Source of the DNA: Paenibacillus silvisoli
Lineage (GTDB): Bacteria > Bacillota > Bacilli > Paenibacillales > Paenibacillaceae
Direction of reading: 5' to 3'
Assembly (NCBI RefSeq): GCF_030866765.1
Contig: NZ_CP133017.1
Span: 2,338,001-2,402,000, forward strand
Length of the DNA stretch: 64,000 nucleotides
The notes under the pieces are model-generated. The model worked only from the letters and a program-made list of their open reading frames with translations, searched no databases and was not told the origin of the DNA. How positions within the stretch are numbered: the first letter of the stretch is position 1; each line of letters begins with the position of its first letter. Positions 24,499 to 32,439 of the stretch are shown piece by piece. The position numbers and the translations under genes are program-made.

Positions 24499-24665
24499 GG
24501 TAGTTTTGTTTGATATAATAGTTCTATCAATCGGTATATTTCATGCCATCAAATAATTTCACAGTAATCGCATTATACGCAATAGCTGACGATCTCGAAC
24601 ATGAAGGAAGCCAGAGGTAAAGAAAAGCAGAATTAAAGATTCAAATTTATAGTCAAAAGATCTAG

Positions 24666-24697
24666 CCTCTCCGTAATTTATGGAGAGGTTCTTTAAT
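24666..24697 (+). terminator. Hairpin, possible terminator
   Basis: CCTCTCC / GGAGAGG stem (24666-24672, 24682-24688) followed by TTCTTTAATT; the T-run is imperfect. Confidence 0.45.
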
Positions 24698-25230
24698 TGG
24701 AAGAAGATGCTTTTGGATTTTGAACGATTGAGTAGAGAAGAGGATGCGATAACTTCATAGAACGGTGATGTGTTTTGTATTGGAGTGAGGGATGAAAAAA
24801 TAAAAAAGGCTTTAGCGGAATAAAGTATTGAAGTGTTTATACTCACAAATACTGTTACGATGACGATACAAATGAACGCTGCTAATGTCCTCATATATAC
24901 CGAATAAATCAAGTGTATTTGAGCCTTTATTAATTGACATCCTATCCGATTTGGACAAAAAAAATGATAAACTTAGCTTTCTACGATACCATTACGATGA
25001 TAAGTATTAAGTATATTGAAAATGTCGAAATGCCATAAAAATCAACGGATTTTAATAAATTGAGTACAACGAGCGATATTCTAATTAACTGAATAAATTA
25101 GAGATTGACGGAGAAATCAATCGGGAAGTACGATGAAACGGACAAATTTGGTGATATTCAAAAAATTACATGTCATCAATAAATTGTGAAGTGTGATATG
25201 ATAAATACAAATCCGAAAGCATCGGTCGAA

Positions 25231-25268
25231 AAGAGTCGTATGGGAAAGCATCCCTGCGGCTCTTTTTG
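25231..25268 (+). terminator. Rho-independent terminator
   Basis: AAGAGTCG / CGGCTCTT stem (25231-25238, 25257-25264) followed by TTTG. Confidence 0.65.
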
Positions 25269-25312
25269 TGTTGGTCGGAAGTTAGATGTTTGTTTCAGTA
25301 TCGTTTTATATG

Positions 25313-25424
25313 GCGTAGAATTATTGCGTAGAATAGTAATTCTATGCTATTATTTAACTAAAAAATATGGATATACGGTATAAAAGACTCGATTAACGGT
25401 AAAAAAATATTGCGTAGAATTATT
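25313..25424. repeat. GCGTAGAAT iterons before the second recombinase gene
   Basis: GCGTAGAATTATT occurs at 25313-25325 and 25412-25424; a third GCGTAGAAT at 25326 is part of the near-palindrome GCGTAGAAT-AGTA-ATTCTATGC (25326-25347). They lie 30-140 bp before the recombinase start codon. They could be its recombination core, autoregulatory operators, or replication iterons. Confidence 0.7.
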
Positions 25425-25452
25425 TATAGTCAATTTGAAGGGAGAAGCCAGT

Positions 25453-26274
25453 ATGCTAGATCGATTCGTCAATGAGGGAATGAAGGGTAAGAGCGAGGCG
25501 ACAGTAAAGACTTACCAACACGCTATCCAACAATTTGCTGAATGGTTAGATGGTGCAGGTGCTACACTAGAAGACTTTAGCCGTTCAGACGTACAACAAT
25601 ACATTAACTACATGGCAAGCAAGAAGAAGACAGCAGCCACCATCAACAAAGTATTCAATGCCATTCGGAAGTTCTGCAAGTGGGCGAAGAAGATGGAGTG
25701 TGTCGAAGATATAAACGTGGTAAAGGCTCCAGATTATAAGCAGACAGCCCCTAAAGCGTTAGATAAACTTGAACGCAATCAACTTATAAGAAATGTAGAC
25801 AGGAGCGGCAACAAACGCGATTATGCGATTATCATGACGCTTATGTATACTGGCTTGCGTGTCTCGGAACTCGTAGCACTTGATAAATCAGACATAGATA
25901 TAAGCGAACGGAAGGGATCTTTGAAGGTCAGAGCAGGGAAAGGTAACAAGGAACGAACATTGCCGCTTGAATCAGAGGCACGTAGAGCCATATCCAAATA
26001 TCTTGAAGAACGAACAGACGATCATGAAGCGTTGTTTTTAAGTAATAGAGATAAGCGTATAAGTGTCAGAAGCGTCCAATACTTATTTGAGCAGCATAAT
26101 CTTAACGCTCACCAACTGCGGCATACATTTATTACTGGACTTGCAAGAGCTAAACATGATCCAGCAATCATTCAATCCCTAAGCGGTCACAGTTCAGCGG
26201 ATATGGTATTGCGCTATTCGAGAGCAACAGAAGAAGATAAACAGAGAGCCGTTGAGAATCTTTATATTGATTGA
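25453..26274 (+). CDS. Tyrosine recombinase, XerC/XerD-like
   Basis: A product of 273 residues. SAM-like N-terminal core-binding domain (about 1-90) and catalytic domain with Arg136 (YTGLRVSEL), Lys in AGKGNKER (163-166), His220/Arg223 (HQLRHTF), His246 (LSGHSS) and the nucleophile Tyr255 (LRYSRA). No arm-binding domain, unlike the integrase at 30886. ATG at 25453 follows GAAGGGAGAAGCCAGT; a TTG at 25435 is inside the ribosome-binding site. A terminator follows. It could resolve multimers of the excised element or act on the nearby GCGTAGAAT sites or on the cassette-type repeats; none of this is shown. Confidence 0.92.
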   Translation: MLDRFVNEGMKGKSEATVKTYQHAIQQFAEWLDGAGATLEDFSRSDVQQYINYMASKKKTAATINKVFNAIRKFCKWAKKMECVEDINVVKAPDYKQTAPKALDKLERNQLIRNVDRSGNKRDYAIIMTLMYTGLRVSELVALDKSDIDISERKGSLKVRAGKGNKERTLPLESEARRAISKYLEERTDDHEALFLSNRDKRISVRSVQYLFEQHNLNAHQLRHTFITGLARAKHDPAIIQSLSGHSSADMVLRYSRATEEDKQRAVENLYID

Positions 26275-26287
26275 CTTCATGTTTAAT

Positions 26288-26318
26288 AAGTCCTCTATAT
26301 AATGAGGGCTTTTTTTTA
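26288..26318 (+). terminator. Terminator of the recombinase gene
   Basis: AAGTCCTC / GAGGGCTT stem followed by TTTTTTTT, 14 bp after the stop codon. Confidence 0.85.
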
Positions 26319-26608
26319 TGGCATGGGATCGAAAGGTGGGGGATAGTTAACATCGTAGTGAAAATTAACATTCTACTTTAGGGGCATAGCACACCTAGAC
26401 GGCTACATTTGTTGGAAATATGACGATAGCATAAATTTTGTTCCTATCACATTATCCATTTGAAGCCAATAGCAATTTTAAACGAAGTGGATACTTGAAC
26501 TGATGGACATTGATCATATTTGTAGTTGTAGTTCTAAATGCAATCCAACATTTAACTCTAAGGAACGAATTCAGGAATAAGAAATTGAGAAAATTATTCT
26601 CAGCACTA

Positions 26609-26669
26609 TTGACTAATCGATTAGCCATATTGTATATTTACATCAAGGGATGGCTAATCGATTAGTCAA
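26609..26669 (+). promoter_or_regulatory. Promoter with paired palindromic operators for the XRE-type regulator
   Basis: The arm TTGACTAATCGATTAGCCAT (26609-26628) is repeated perfectly inverted at 26650-26669. Each arm contains the 12-bp palindrome CTAATCGATTAG (26613-26624 and 26654-26665), centres 41 bp apart, about four helical turns. TTGACT at 26609 and TATATT at 26633-26638 (18-bp spacing) form a promoter; one operator lies between -35 and -10 and the other between -10 and the ribosome-binding site. This is a textbook arrangement for autorepression with possible looping. Confidence 0.85.
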
Positions 26670-26684
26670 ATAGGAGGGTGTTTT

Positions 26685-27359
26685 ATGATAGGACTTCAGT
26701 TTATTGTGAAAGTATATAACGGCACTTATAAGAAATTAGCAGAAAAACTCGAAATTGCCCCACCCACAATAATGGCATGGTTAAGTAACAAGAGACCTAT
26801 CCCTAAAGCAAAGCTTGAGGCATTATCTAAGCTATTTAAAATTGAAGAAGAGTATTTTACAAAAGAACTGAATGAAGTCGAAAAAATTCAAATACAAAAG
26901 GAGTATCTTAGAAGGTTATCGAGGCGAGAATCTTTTGAAATGCCTGATTTCATTACGGATGATGATGGAGTTACACATGAATATACGAGATGGGTTGATC
27001 CTTACGAGGATGAGCGAAGAATGCTCGATCAGGAATTACAGATTGAAGCGCTTATTCTTAGTTTGCGTTCTATGCTGTATACGGAGCTATACGCAAATAA
27101 TATTAGCGACGTAAGAAGGACACTGGAGACATTAGAACGGTTGTCTGAGTTATTCGATGAGGAATTGCCAGAAGATTTAAACGAATCTGAACAAAGGGAT
27201 TGGTTGCAACGGCAAAATAAACGGATGTCTGCTATACGTTCATTAATTTACTACATGGTTATACCGCAAAGAGGTTTTGGTCAGTTTATGCGCGGTCAAG
27301 ATGCAATTGATGATGATATTTATGATCTAATTGTAAAGCATGATTTAAAAAGAGATTAA
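26685..27359 (+). CDS. XRE/Cro-type helix-turn-helix regulator of the element
   Basis: A 224-residue product. Residues 12-55 form a lambda-repressor-like HTH (YKKLAEKLEIAPPTIMAWLSNKRPIPKAKLEALSKLF). The remainder is an acidic helical domain (RRMLDQELQIEALILSLRSML...) that I do not recognise and that may carry dimerisation or partner contacts; there is no peptidase domain of the CI/LexA type. ATG follows TAGGAGGGTGTTTT. The double operator directly upstream suggests that it controls its own gene and probably the downstream replication genes. Confidence 0.8.
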   Translation: MIGLQFIVKVYNGTYKKLAEKLEIAPPTIMAWLSNKRPIPKAKLEALSKLFKIEEEYFTKELNEVEKIQIQKEYLRRLSRRESFEMPDFITDDDGVTHEYTRWVDPYEDERRMLDQELQIEALILSLRSMLYTELYANNISDVRRTLETLERLSELFDEELPEDLNESEQRDWLQRQNKRMSAIRSLIYYMVIPQRGFGQFMRGQDAIDDDIYDLIVKHDLKRD

Positions 27360-27509
27360 ATCAGCAATTTTCAAAAATCATTGAACCTTTAAAGGAGGTG
27401 ACGGGAATGAAGGAATCTAAGCTCGATTATGGCTAGATAGGACAGCAATACAATCAGGTTCTTTGAAAACTGAAAAATATCAGAGACTTATTTCAGAAAG
27501 GTTGATTGG

Positions 27510-28376
27510 ATGAAACAGAAAAAAGACTCAAGAGGTAGACCTAGATTAATTCCACAAACTGAACTTAAAAAATGGCAGCAAGAACATGGAGAGAGATTCG
27601 ACGATCCTAAATCTATCAAGTATGTCCAAGACTTGCTCCAACAAGGAACTATTAAGAATAGTGAGGTAGTTGCTGGTCATCTACTATATGATTCAGTTTT
27701 AAGTCGAATTAATGCTTGTAAATATGGTATTGGAATCTATAAAGATATTGAGTGTGAGTGGGTTAGTCCCGAAGTCACAATGCTAGATATTATTCACTTT
27801 AAGAATGACATGTGGAGAGAATGGATTATTCAGACCTTATATTTCGAGCAAACAAACGATAAGGGGAATAGACCGTCAATTGACAGAATTGACCCCGAGA
27901 AAGGATATAGTTTAGATAATATACAAATGCTCTCAGTTGCAAATAATGCAAAGAAGGCCACAGCTAAACCGCATTATCTTTTTGAAGTTGATATTTCTAA
28001 TCTTACAGGTGGTTCAATTGCTTATTATTCATGTATTAAATTCAATACGAGAAGGGAAGCGCTGCAGCACATTGGCATTGATTTTATAAGTGATACAGGC
28101 AGATTCTATAGTGTTAATGGCAATGTTTATCTCATACAAAGTGATGATGTAACAGAGGGCAAAAAAGAGATTGAAGAGTATGAGCTAGATCAAAAAGATT
28201 GGTATTCAACATATGTCCCTGTAGCAAAAATTGAACTCAATGATGGAAGAGTTGCAACATTGAATCAAAAGATTATTTTTCCACAGATGACCATCAAACT
28301 AATTAAAGTTATTAATGAAGCAACTAGAAGCAGTGTTTCTGAATGCAAAAAAGACGATCTGGTAAATCGCCTTTGA
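27510..28376 (+). CDS. HNH-like nuclease domain protein
   Basis: A product of 288 residues. Residues 118-150 (NRPSIDRIDPEKGYSLDNIQMLSVANNAKK) match the SIDRID...GY...DN......NNAK signature of phage-type HNH proteins, but the usual first His and Cys pairs are not obvious, so activity is uncertain. The N-terminus begins with a basic RGRPRLIP segment like an AT-hook. ATG at 27510 follows CAGAAAGGTTGATTGG. It lies between the regulator and the primase, in the position of element-encoded homing or replication accessory nucleases. Confidence 0.6.
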   Translation: MKQKKDSRGRPRLIPQTELKKWQQEHGERFDDPKSIKYVQDLLQQGTIKNSEVVAGHLLYDSVLSRINACKYGIGIYKDIECEWVSPEVTMLDIIHFKNDMWREWIIQTLYFEQTNDKGNRPSIDRIDPEKGYSLDNIQMLSVANNAKKATAKPHYLFEVDISNLTGGSIAYYSCIKFNTRREALQHIGIDFISDTGRFYSVNGNVYLIQSDDVTEGKKEIEEYELDQKDWYSTYVPVAKIELNDGRVATLNQKIIFPQMTIKLIKVINEATRSSVSECKKDDLVNRL

Positions 28377-28523
28377 TGCGAAAAACTATGTATTGAAGCA
28401 AATAGCCTAGACAACTATTAATTCAACACATTGATCAATTATTCCTTCAAGTATACATAAAAGATTCAAAAAGTACGAGAAGCAGGAGCAGTTTGGGTTC
28501 GTTTCTTCTTCTCTAACAATCAC

Positions 28524-28541
28524 ACGAAAGCATGATTTCAT
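28524..28541 (+). repeat. Cassette-type repeat copy, spacer GCATGA
   Basis: ACGAAA-GCATGA-TTTCAT, one mismatch, followed by AGGAATAGG. It is the only copy in the maintenance module, 36 bp before the DUF5659-like gene. Confidence 0.6.
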
Positions 28542-28577
28542 AGGAATAGGTTAGCTGAAAAATACAGGAGGATTTTT

Positions 28578-28748
28578 ATTAGTACATATATTATTCGCTC
28601 TCAGAGATTAGCAGGGTACTTGATGCATCAAGGATTTAAACTACACAAAATGGAAGTATCCAATGATGGAAGCAATCGAAACATTTTCATCTTCACTCAT
28701 AGTCAATCGTTGCTCGATGCTGTTCAAGATTATAAACGCTTGAACTGA
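28578..28748 (+). CDS. DUF5659-like small protein with apparent ATT start
   Basis: A frame of 56 codons reading (I/M)STYIIRSQRLAGYLMHQGFKLHKME..NRNIFIFTHSQSLLDAVQDY, which matches the pattern of DUF5659 (YIIkSqrLAgfLm..GF.L......NvFiF.dS..L..ai..Y), small proteins common on phages and mobile elements. The conserved part begins right at the N-terminus, where no ATG, GTG or TTG is available; ATT at 28578 lies 6 nt after AGGAGG, so a non-standard initiation codon is likely. The next TTG/ATG would remove the first conserved strand. It ends 13 bp before the primase start. Confidence 0.6.
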   Translation: MSTYIIRSQRLAGYLMHQGFKLHKMEVSNDGSNRNIFIFTHSQSLLDAVQDYKRLN

Positions 28749-28761
28749 TTGGGGGAACTGG

Positions 28762-30315
28762 ATGACAAAGAGTACTGAGACAAAGAGGACACCTGAAGAA
28801 AAAGCATATAGACGAAAGATGATTAAAAAGTTTATACAATTGTACTTTGTTCAGACAAAAAAATATTTAATCATGCACAAGTCAGGAACTTATAGTACAT
28901 ACACTGAGGGCAAAGATACCAAGAGCGGAAAAAAAGTAAAATCGTTGGCTGATTGGCAATTGTTCAACCATCTTGACGGGCAGCATACAGTTGGGGCTTG
29001 TAGCGGAATGTTTATGAATAAATTCCTTGCATTTGACGTTGATTTCCCTGATATAAAAAATGCAAAGTGGATTGTTTATAAAATATCTGATACTTTAGAT
29101 GAAATGAAAATTGACCATCATATCAGCTACAGCGGCTCTAAGGGGTATCATATTGAAATATTTTTTGAAGATCTTCTTCCTCATAACGTACATAGAAATC
29201 TGTACGATTATGTACTAGATCAAGCTGATGTAAGGCAATATATTAACTCGTCAAATCGTGGTGGCGTAAAAAAACTAGGGAATGGCAGCGAGATTGAATT
29301 AGGCAATGTAGAACATCGTCCAAATGAAAGCTATGGGATTAAGTTGCCACTTGGCTATCATCAGAAGACTGAGAAATTTTGTGGCTATTGTGACAAATAC
29401 GATGGGCTAAGAGTGATGAGTCCAGCAGAGAGTTATGAATATTTACTGAGCATCAAGCAAATCAACTGTGCATCGTTAGTTGAAGAGTATTTTCCTGAAC
29501 TTATGGACTATTCCAAAGTCGATCAATTTGTAACGCGAGAGGATTTATTGAGTACAGAAAACGCAATTGCTAAATACAATCCTCCAAAGTATCAAGTAAG
29601 CGAGAAGGAAGCAATTGATGAAGCAGTAGATTTACTGGAGAATGGGCTGAAATACAAAAACAGTAGGCATAACTCAATATTTAAGATTGCAAAGCTCTTC
29701 AAATACTATGGTGTAGAAGAAGAAGAAACGGTTCAAGAACTTATGATCTGGATGGAACGCCAGTCAAAGGACTTTTATACGACTTCGCTTGAAGAATCTT
29801 TTAGCGACATAGTAAAAACGGTACAAGACGTTTACGCAGGTCTTTATTCAATTAAGCCACCAGAGAGAAATATTGCGGTTACATATCCTGAGATAATTGC
29901 AATCATTAATAGTTGTCCAAGTGAAACGGAGAAGTTGTTGATGTATGCGATTTTAATACATAGCAAGCGATATGCAACGAAAAAAGGCGTATTTTACTTC
30001 ATACAAGAGAAGATGTCTGAAGTTACTGGATTAAGTTTAAGCGCGGTGAAAAGGACGTTGCCTAAATTAGAGAGGTCAGAAGTCTTGGAATACGTCAAGA
30101 GGAATCTAAAGTTTGATAAAGAGACAGGTAAGCGTCCGAAAAATGAATATAGAGTCTTATTAAAGGTTGATGCTGGAATTGATGGAGCAAAGGAATACAT
30201 AACGGATAGGCAAGATGATTTAAACAATTGTTTGATTTCATTACTAACATTAGATGAGATCAATAAACTTCCAAGAAGACATAAGGAAAAGTTGAAGTAT
30301 TCATGTATTGCATGA
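28762..30315 (+). CDS. Archaeo-eukaryotic-type primase (TOTE conflict-system type)
   Basis: A product of 517 residues. The AEP core has catalytic FLAFDVDFPD (Asp92, Asp94) and SGSKGYHIEIF (124-134, the sxH motif); this domain is found in TOTE systems and in replication proteins of mobile elements. The middle (RHNSIFKIAKLFKYYGVEEEETVQELM) resembles a PriCT-like helical domain, and the C-terminus has a winged-helix segment (MSEVTGLSLSAVKRTLPKLERSEVLEYVKR). It probably starts replication of the excised element. ATG follows GGGGGAACTGG. Confidence 0.8.
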   Translation: MTKSTETKRTPEEKAYRRKMIKKFIQLYFVQTKKYLIMHKSGTYSTYTEGKDTKSGKKVKSLADWQLFNHLDGQHTVGACSGMFMNKFLAFDVDFPDIKNAKWIVYKISDTLDEMKIDHHISYSGSKGYHIEIFFEDLLPHNVHRNLYDYVLDQADVRQYINSSNRGGVKKLGNGSEIELGNVEHRPNESYGIKLPLGYHQKTEKFCGYCDKYDGLRVMSPAESYEYLLSIKQINCASLVEEYFPELMDYSKVDQFVTREDLLSTENAIAKYNPPKYQVSEKEAIDEAVDLLENGLKYKNSRHNSIFKIAKLFKYYGVEEEETVQELMIWMERQSKDFYTTSLEESFSDIVKTVQDVYAGLYSIKPPERNIAVTYPEIIAIINSCPSETEKLLMYAILIHSKRYATKKGVFYFIQEKMSEVTGLSLSAVKRTLPKLERSEVLEYVKRNLKFDKETGKRPKNEYRVLLKVDAGIDGAKEYITDRQDDLNNCLISLLTLDEINKLPRRHKEKLKYSCIA

Positions 30316-30619
30316 TAATAACATAAATTTACATATGGTTTTCAATTTTCAACTTATACCTTCTAGACCGTTGAAGATCAAGGCCAAAGGCATCCCCAAA
30401 GTCCAAGTAAAGATATACATATACCTATTAAGTGTCATATTGGCACTTAGCATTATACATAGGATAAGTTAGAGATAAGCAGCCAGAAACAGGAGCCATA
30501 AAAGTGCGATGCTGTTGTCGAGGTCGGAGCGGGACAGGTGAAATCAAGTGTTTGGTAAGTTTGTAGCCGATTGAAAAGTGTTGCCGATAGTAATTTTAGA
30601 GAGGACTAGGTGCTTAAGA
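30316..30619. other. Intergenic region, possible origin area
   Basis: No gene. It contains AAGTGTCATATTGGCACTTA (30429-30448), an imperfect palindrome, in an AT-rich stretch after the primase gene; this is where an element origin could lie, but no iterons are seen. Confidence 0.35.
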
Positions 30620-30814
30620 TTGATTTATTTTGAAAAAGAACAATATCCATCTGTGTTGGAGCCATTACATATTCAGCAGATTTTAAATCTAAGTGAGACT
30701 AAAACTTATCAATTTTTGAGGACTAATCCGTTTCCATATGTGAGGGTAGGTCGTTTAATCAAAGTCTCAAAGGATATTTTTATTAGATGGCTTGAAGGTG
30801 AGAGATTTAATTAG
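30620..30814 (+). CDS. Excisionase-family DNA-binding protein
   Basis: A product of 64 residues with a MerR/excisionase-like winged helix: EPLHIQQILNLSETKTYQFLRTNPFPYVRVGRLIKVSKDIFIRWL. The pattern (HTH, then P-VRVGR-IRV-K--F--WL) is typical of the small proteins encoded beside tyrosine integrases, which bend DNA for excision. I chose TTG at 30620, 7 nt after AGGTG; the frame is open to 30578. It lies 71 bp before the integrase. Confidence 0.85.
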   Translation: MIYFEKEQYPSVLEPLHIQQILNLSETKTYQFLRTNPFPYVRVGRLIKVSKDIFIRWLEGERFN

Positions 30815-30885
30815 CGATATTTCGGGGGTATTTCCATTGTGAAATACTCCCTTAATATAAATACTAAATTGAAAGGTGGATAAAT

Positions 30886-32010
30886 ATGCCGGTTTACAAG
30901 GATCAAAAGGCGAAGAAAAATCCTTGGTACTATCAGTTCGATTATTTGGATGATAGTGGAGAAAGGAAGTTCAAGAAACAGCGTGGATTTAAAACGAAAG
31001 GAGATGCACAGAAAGCCCTTGTAGAAGCCGAGTCAACGTACAATAGGGATGGACTCACAAAAGAGTCGAAAGTGCTTTATAGCGAGTTTCTGAAGAGGTT
31101 TATCGATTACAAGAAGGCGGGTGGTGTTAGTAAAAGCACATTAGTGAATTATACTTGGTTGATTGATTTGCACATCGTTCCGTATTTAGGAAGTATTATG
31201 CTAACTGAACTGAAACCAGAAATGCTAGTAAGACTTTATAATAGGCTAAACGATGAAAAAACATTATCAGACGAGAATATCCAGAAGGTTCACACCTTGA
31301 TTAATAACTCTCTTCAATTGGCAGTTAAATGGAAAGAGCTAAATCGAAATGTTGCTTCGTTGGTAGACAGGCCAAAGGTGAAACGCAAAAAAGTCGAGGT
31401 TTGGGATCTTGAGGATTCTCATAAATTCTTACTGGAAGCAAAGAATTCGCGGTACTATATGACTTTCTTGCTTGCTGTAACAACAGGGATGAGACAAGGC
31501 GAAATTTTAGGATTGAAATGGGAGAACGTTGACTTTAATCGAGGAAATATTTCCATCACTCAAACCTTAAGTCATGATGGGAAAGAGTTTATCGATGGAG
31601 CTAAAACGAAAGCTGGTGTAAGGTCGGTAGCGGTTGACCAAGCCACTCTAGATGAGTTAAAAAGATTGCAGCTTAGAACAAAGAAGGAGAAATTATCCAG
31701 TCCAGAAGGAACTTATATCGAGAAAAACCTTGTAATTTGCACTTCAGTTGGAACACAGTTAACGCCTAGAAATTTAATGCGTTCATTCTACGCACTTATT
31801 GAAAAAACAAGAGTAAAGAAGATTAGGTTTCATGACTTGAGGCATACACATTGTACTATGCTGCTTGGAATGGATATTCATCCCAAAAAGGTTGCCGAGC
31901 GCGTTGGTCATAAGGATAGCAGAATGATGGATCGGTATAGTCATATCTTGCCTAATATGCAAAAAGAGACAGCGAGTAAGTTTGGGGAAATGTTTTATAA
32001 GAAGGCATGA
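30886..32010 (+). CDS. int: Tyrosine integrase of the island (tRNA-Val site)
   Basis: A 374-residue phage-type integrase. AP2-like arm-DNA-binding domain (about 3-45: WYYQFDYLDDSGERKFKKQRGFKTKGDAQKAL), SAM-like core-binding domain (62-160), and catalytic domain with Arg203 (TTGMRQGEI), His316/Arg319 (FHDLRHTH), His342 (RVGHKD) and Tyr351 (MDRYSHI). ATG follows AAAGGTGGATAAAT. It ends 138 bp before the right attachment repeat and reads toward it. It recombines the tRNA-Val 3' end; the TGATGCCAAAA pairs near both ends are candidate arm sites. Confidence 0.95.
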   Translation: MPVYKDQKAKKNPWYYQFDYLDDSGERKFKKQRGFKTKGDAQKALVEAESTYNRDGLTKESKVLYSEFLKRFIDYKKAGGVSKSTLVNYTWLIDLHIVPYLGSIMLTELKPEMLVRLYNRLNDEKTLSDENIQKVHTLINNSLQLAVKWKELNRNVASLVDRPKVKRKKVEVWDLEDSHKFLLEAKNSRYYMTFLLAVTTGMRQGEILGLKWENVDFNRGNISITQTLSHDGKEFIDGAKTKAGVRSVAVDQATLDELKRLQLRTKKEKLSSPEGTYIEKNLVICTSVGTQLTPRNLMRSFYALIEKTRVKKIRFHDLRHTHCTMLLGMDIHPKKVAERVGHKDSRMMDRYSHILPNMQKETASKFGEMFYKKA

Positions 32011-32085
32011 AAAAATTCTCTCGACACTTTGACAAAGATGCCACCTTTCTTGATTAAGACTTCGCTTTGGATTTTTGGAGTAAGA

Positions 32086-32105
32086 TGATGCCAAAATGAT
32101 GCCAA
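32086..32105 (+). promoter_or_regulatory. Putative integrase arm-binding sites, right end
   Basis: TGATGCCAAAA (32086-32096) and TGATGCCAA (32097-32105) are tandem, 44 bp inside the right attachment repeat, matching the pair at 2420-2442. Confidence 0.65.
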
Positions 32106-32148
32106 TTGTAGTTAGGAGGGAGTATGTTGACATGGCAGAGGTTATTTC

Positions 32149-32248
32149 AAAACAAAAAAAGCCTTGATTTCTCAAGGCTTTCGACGTTTAAGTTATGGTG
32201 ATCTGGACAGGGTTCGAACCTGTGACCCCTACCCTGTCAAGATAGTGC
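32149..32248. repeat. Right attachment-site repeat
   Basis: Perfect 100-bp copy of 2222-2321. It covers the tRNA-Val terminator and the tRNA from its 3' end through the anticodon arm. Here it is joined to the native 5' part, so the tRNA gene is restored by sequence delivered by the element. Confidence 0.95.
32154..32184 (-). terminator. Terminator of tRNA-Val
   Basis: Minus-strand stem AAAGCCTTGA / TCAAGGCTTT with a GAAA loop and a T-run, 12 nt after the encoded CCA. Confidence 0.85.
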
Positions 32249-32271
32249 TCTCCCAGCTGAGCTACCAGATC
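32196..32271 (-). tRNA. tRNA-Val (anticodon GAC)
   Basis: A complete cloverleaf on the minus strand: acceptor GATCTGG/CCAGATC, D arm GCTC/GAGC, anticodon arm CTATC-TTGACAG-GGTAG with GAC at positions 34-36, T arm ACAGG-TTCGAAC-CCTGT, discriminator A and encoded CCA (32196-32198). It is the integration target of the island; its 3' 53 nt belong to the att repeat. Confidence 0.95.
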
Positions 32272-32439
32272 ATAATAGGTGTTTCTTTTGTTTATTTACT
32301 TCGTGTTCCTCAGTGACAAGTAATAATATATCAAAGGATCGAAACGAAGTCAACACCTTTACGAAAAAAAGATTCTAAAGCGTTTTAATCCCGCATAAGG
32401 TGTACTCAAGCAGGTATCCTTGGAAAGGCGGGTTGTCTA

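Larger units (their letters stand above)
24499..25312. other. Long intergenic region without a clear gene
   Basis: Two hairpins (24666-24697 and 25231-25268) are the only definite features. A minus-strand frame at 24559-24912 begins with a hydrophobic segment (TLAAFICIVIVTVFVSI), but has no good ribosome-binding site and its end is unlikely sequence; I do not call it. Probably a zone of decay between cargo and the maintenance module. Confidence 0.4.
2222..32248. mobile_element. Integrated genomic island in tRNA-Val(GAC), about 30 kb
   Basis: The borders are the 100-bp direct repeats. A tyrosine integrase (30886-32010) and an excisionase-like gene (30620-30814) lie next to the intact tRNA, as in most tRNA-targeting elements. 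A primase, an XRE regulator and a second tyrosine recombinase lie further in. The cargo includes a type I restriction-modification operon and many small nuclease-like genes. The DNA is clearly more AT-rich than the core chromosome to the right. I found no relaxase, type IV secretion, capsid, terminase or packaging gene, so transfer would need a helper. Confidence 0.92.

Noticed and set aside
24559..24912. Minus-strand frame of 117 codons with a hydrophobic N-terminus
   Set aside because: No convincing ribosome-binding site, and its 3' half is the complement of a hairpin with unlikely residues.
25186..25383. Plus-strand frame of 65 codons
   Set aside because: It runs straight through a terminator hairpin (25231-25268) and into the recombinase iterons.
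2222..32248. An integrated complete prophage
   Set aside because: Regulator, primase, excisionase and integrase fit a phage lineage, but no terminase, portal, capsid, tail or lysis gene is present.
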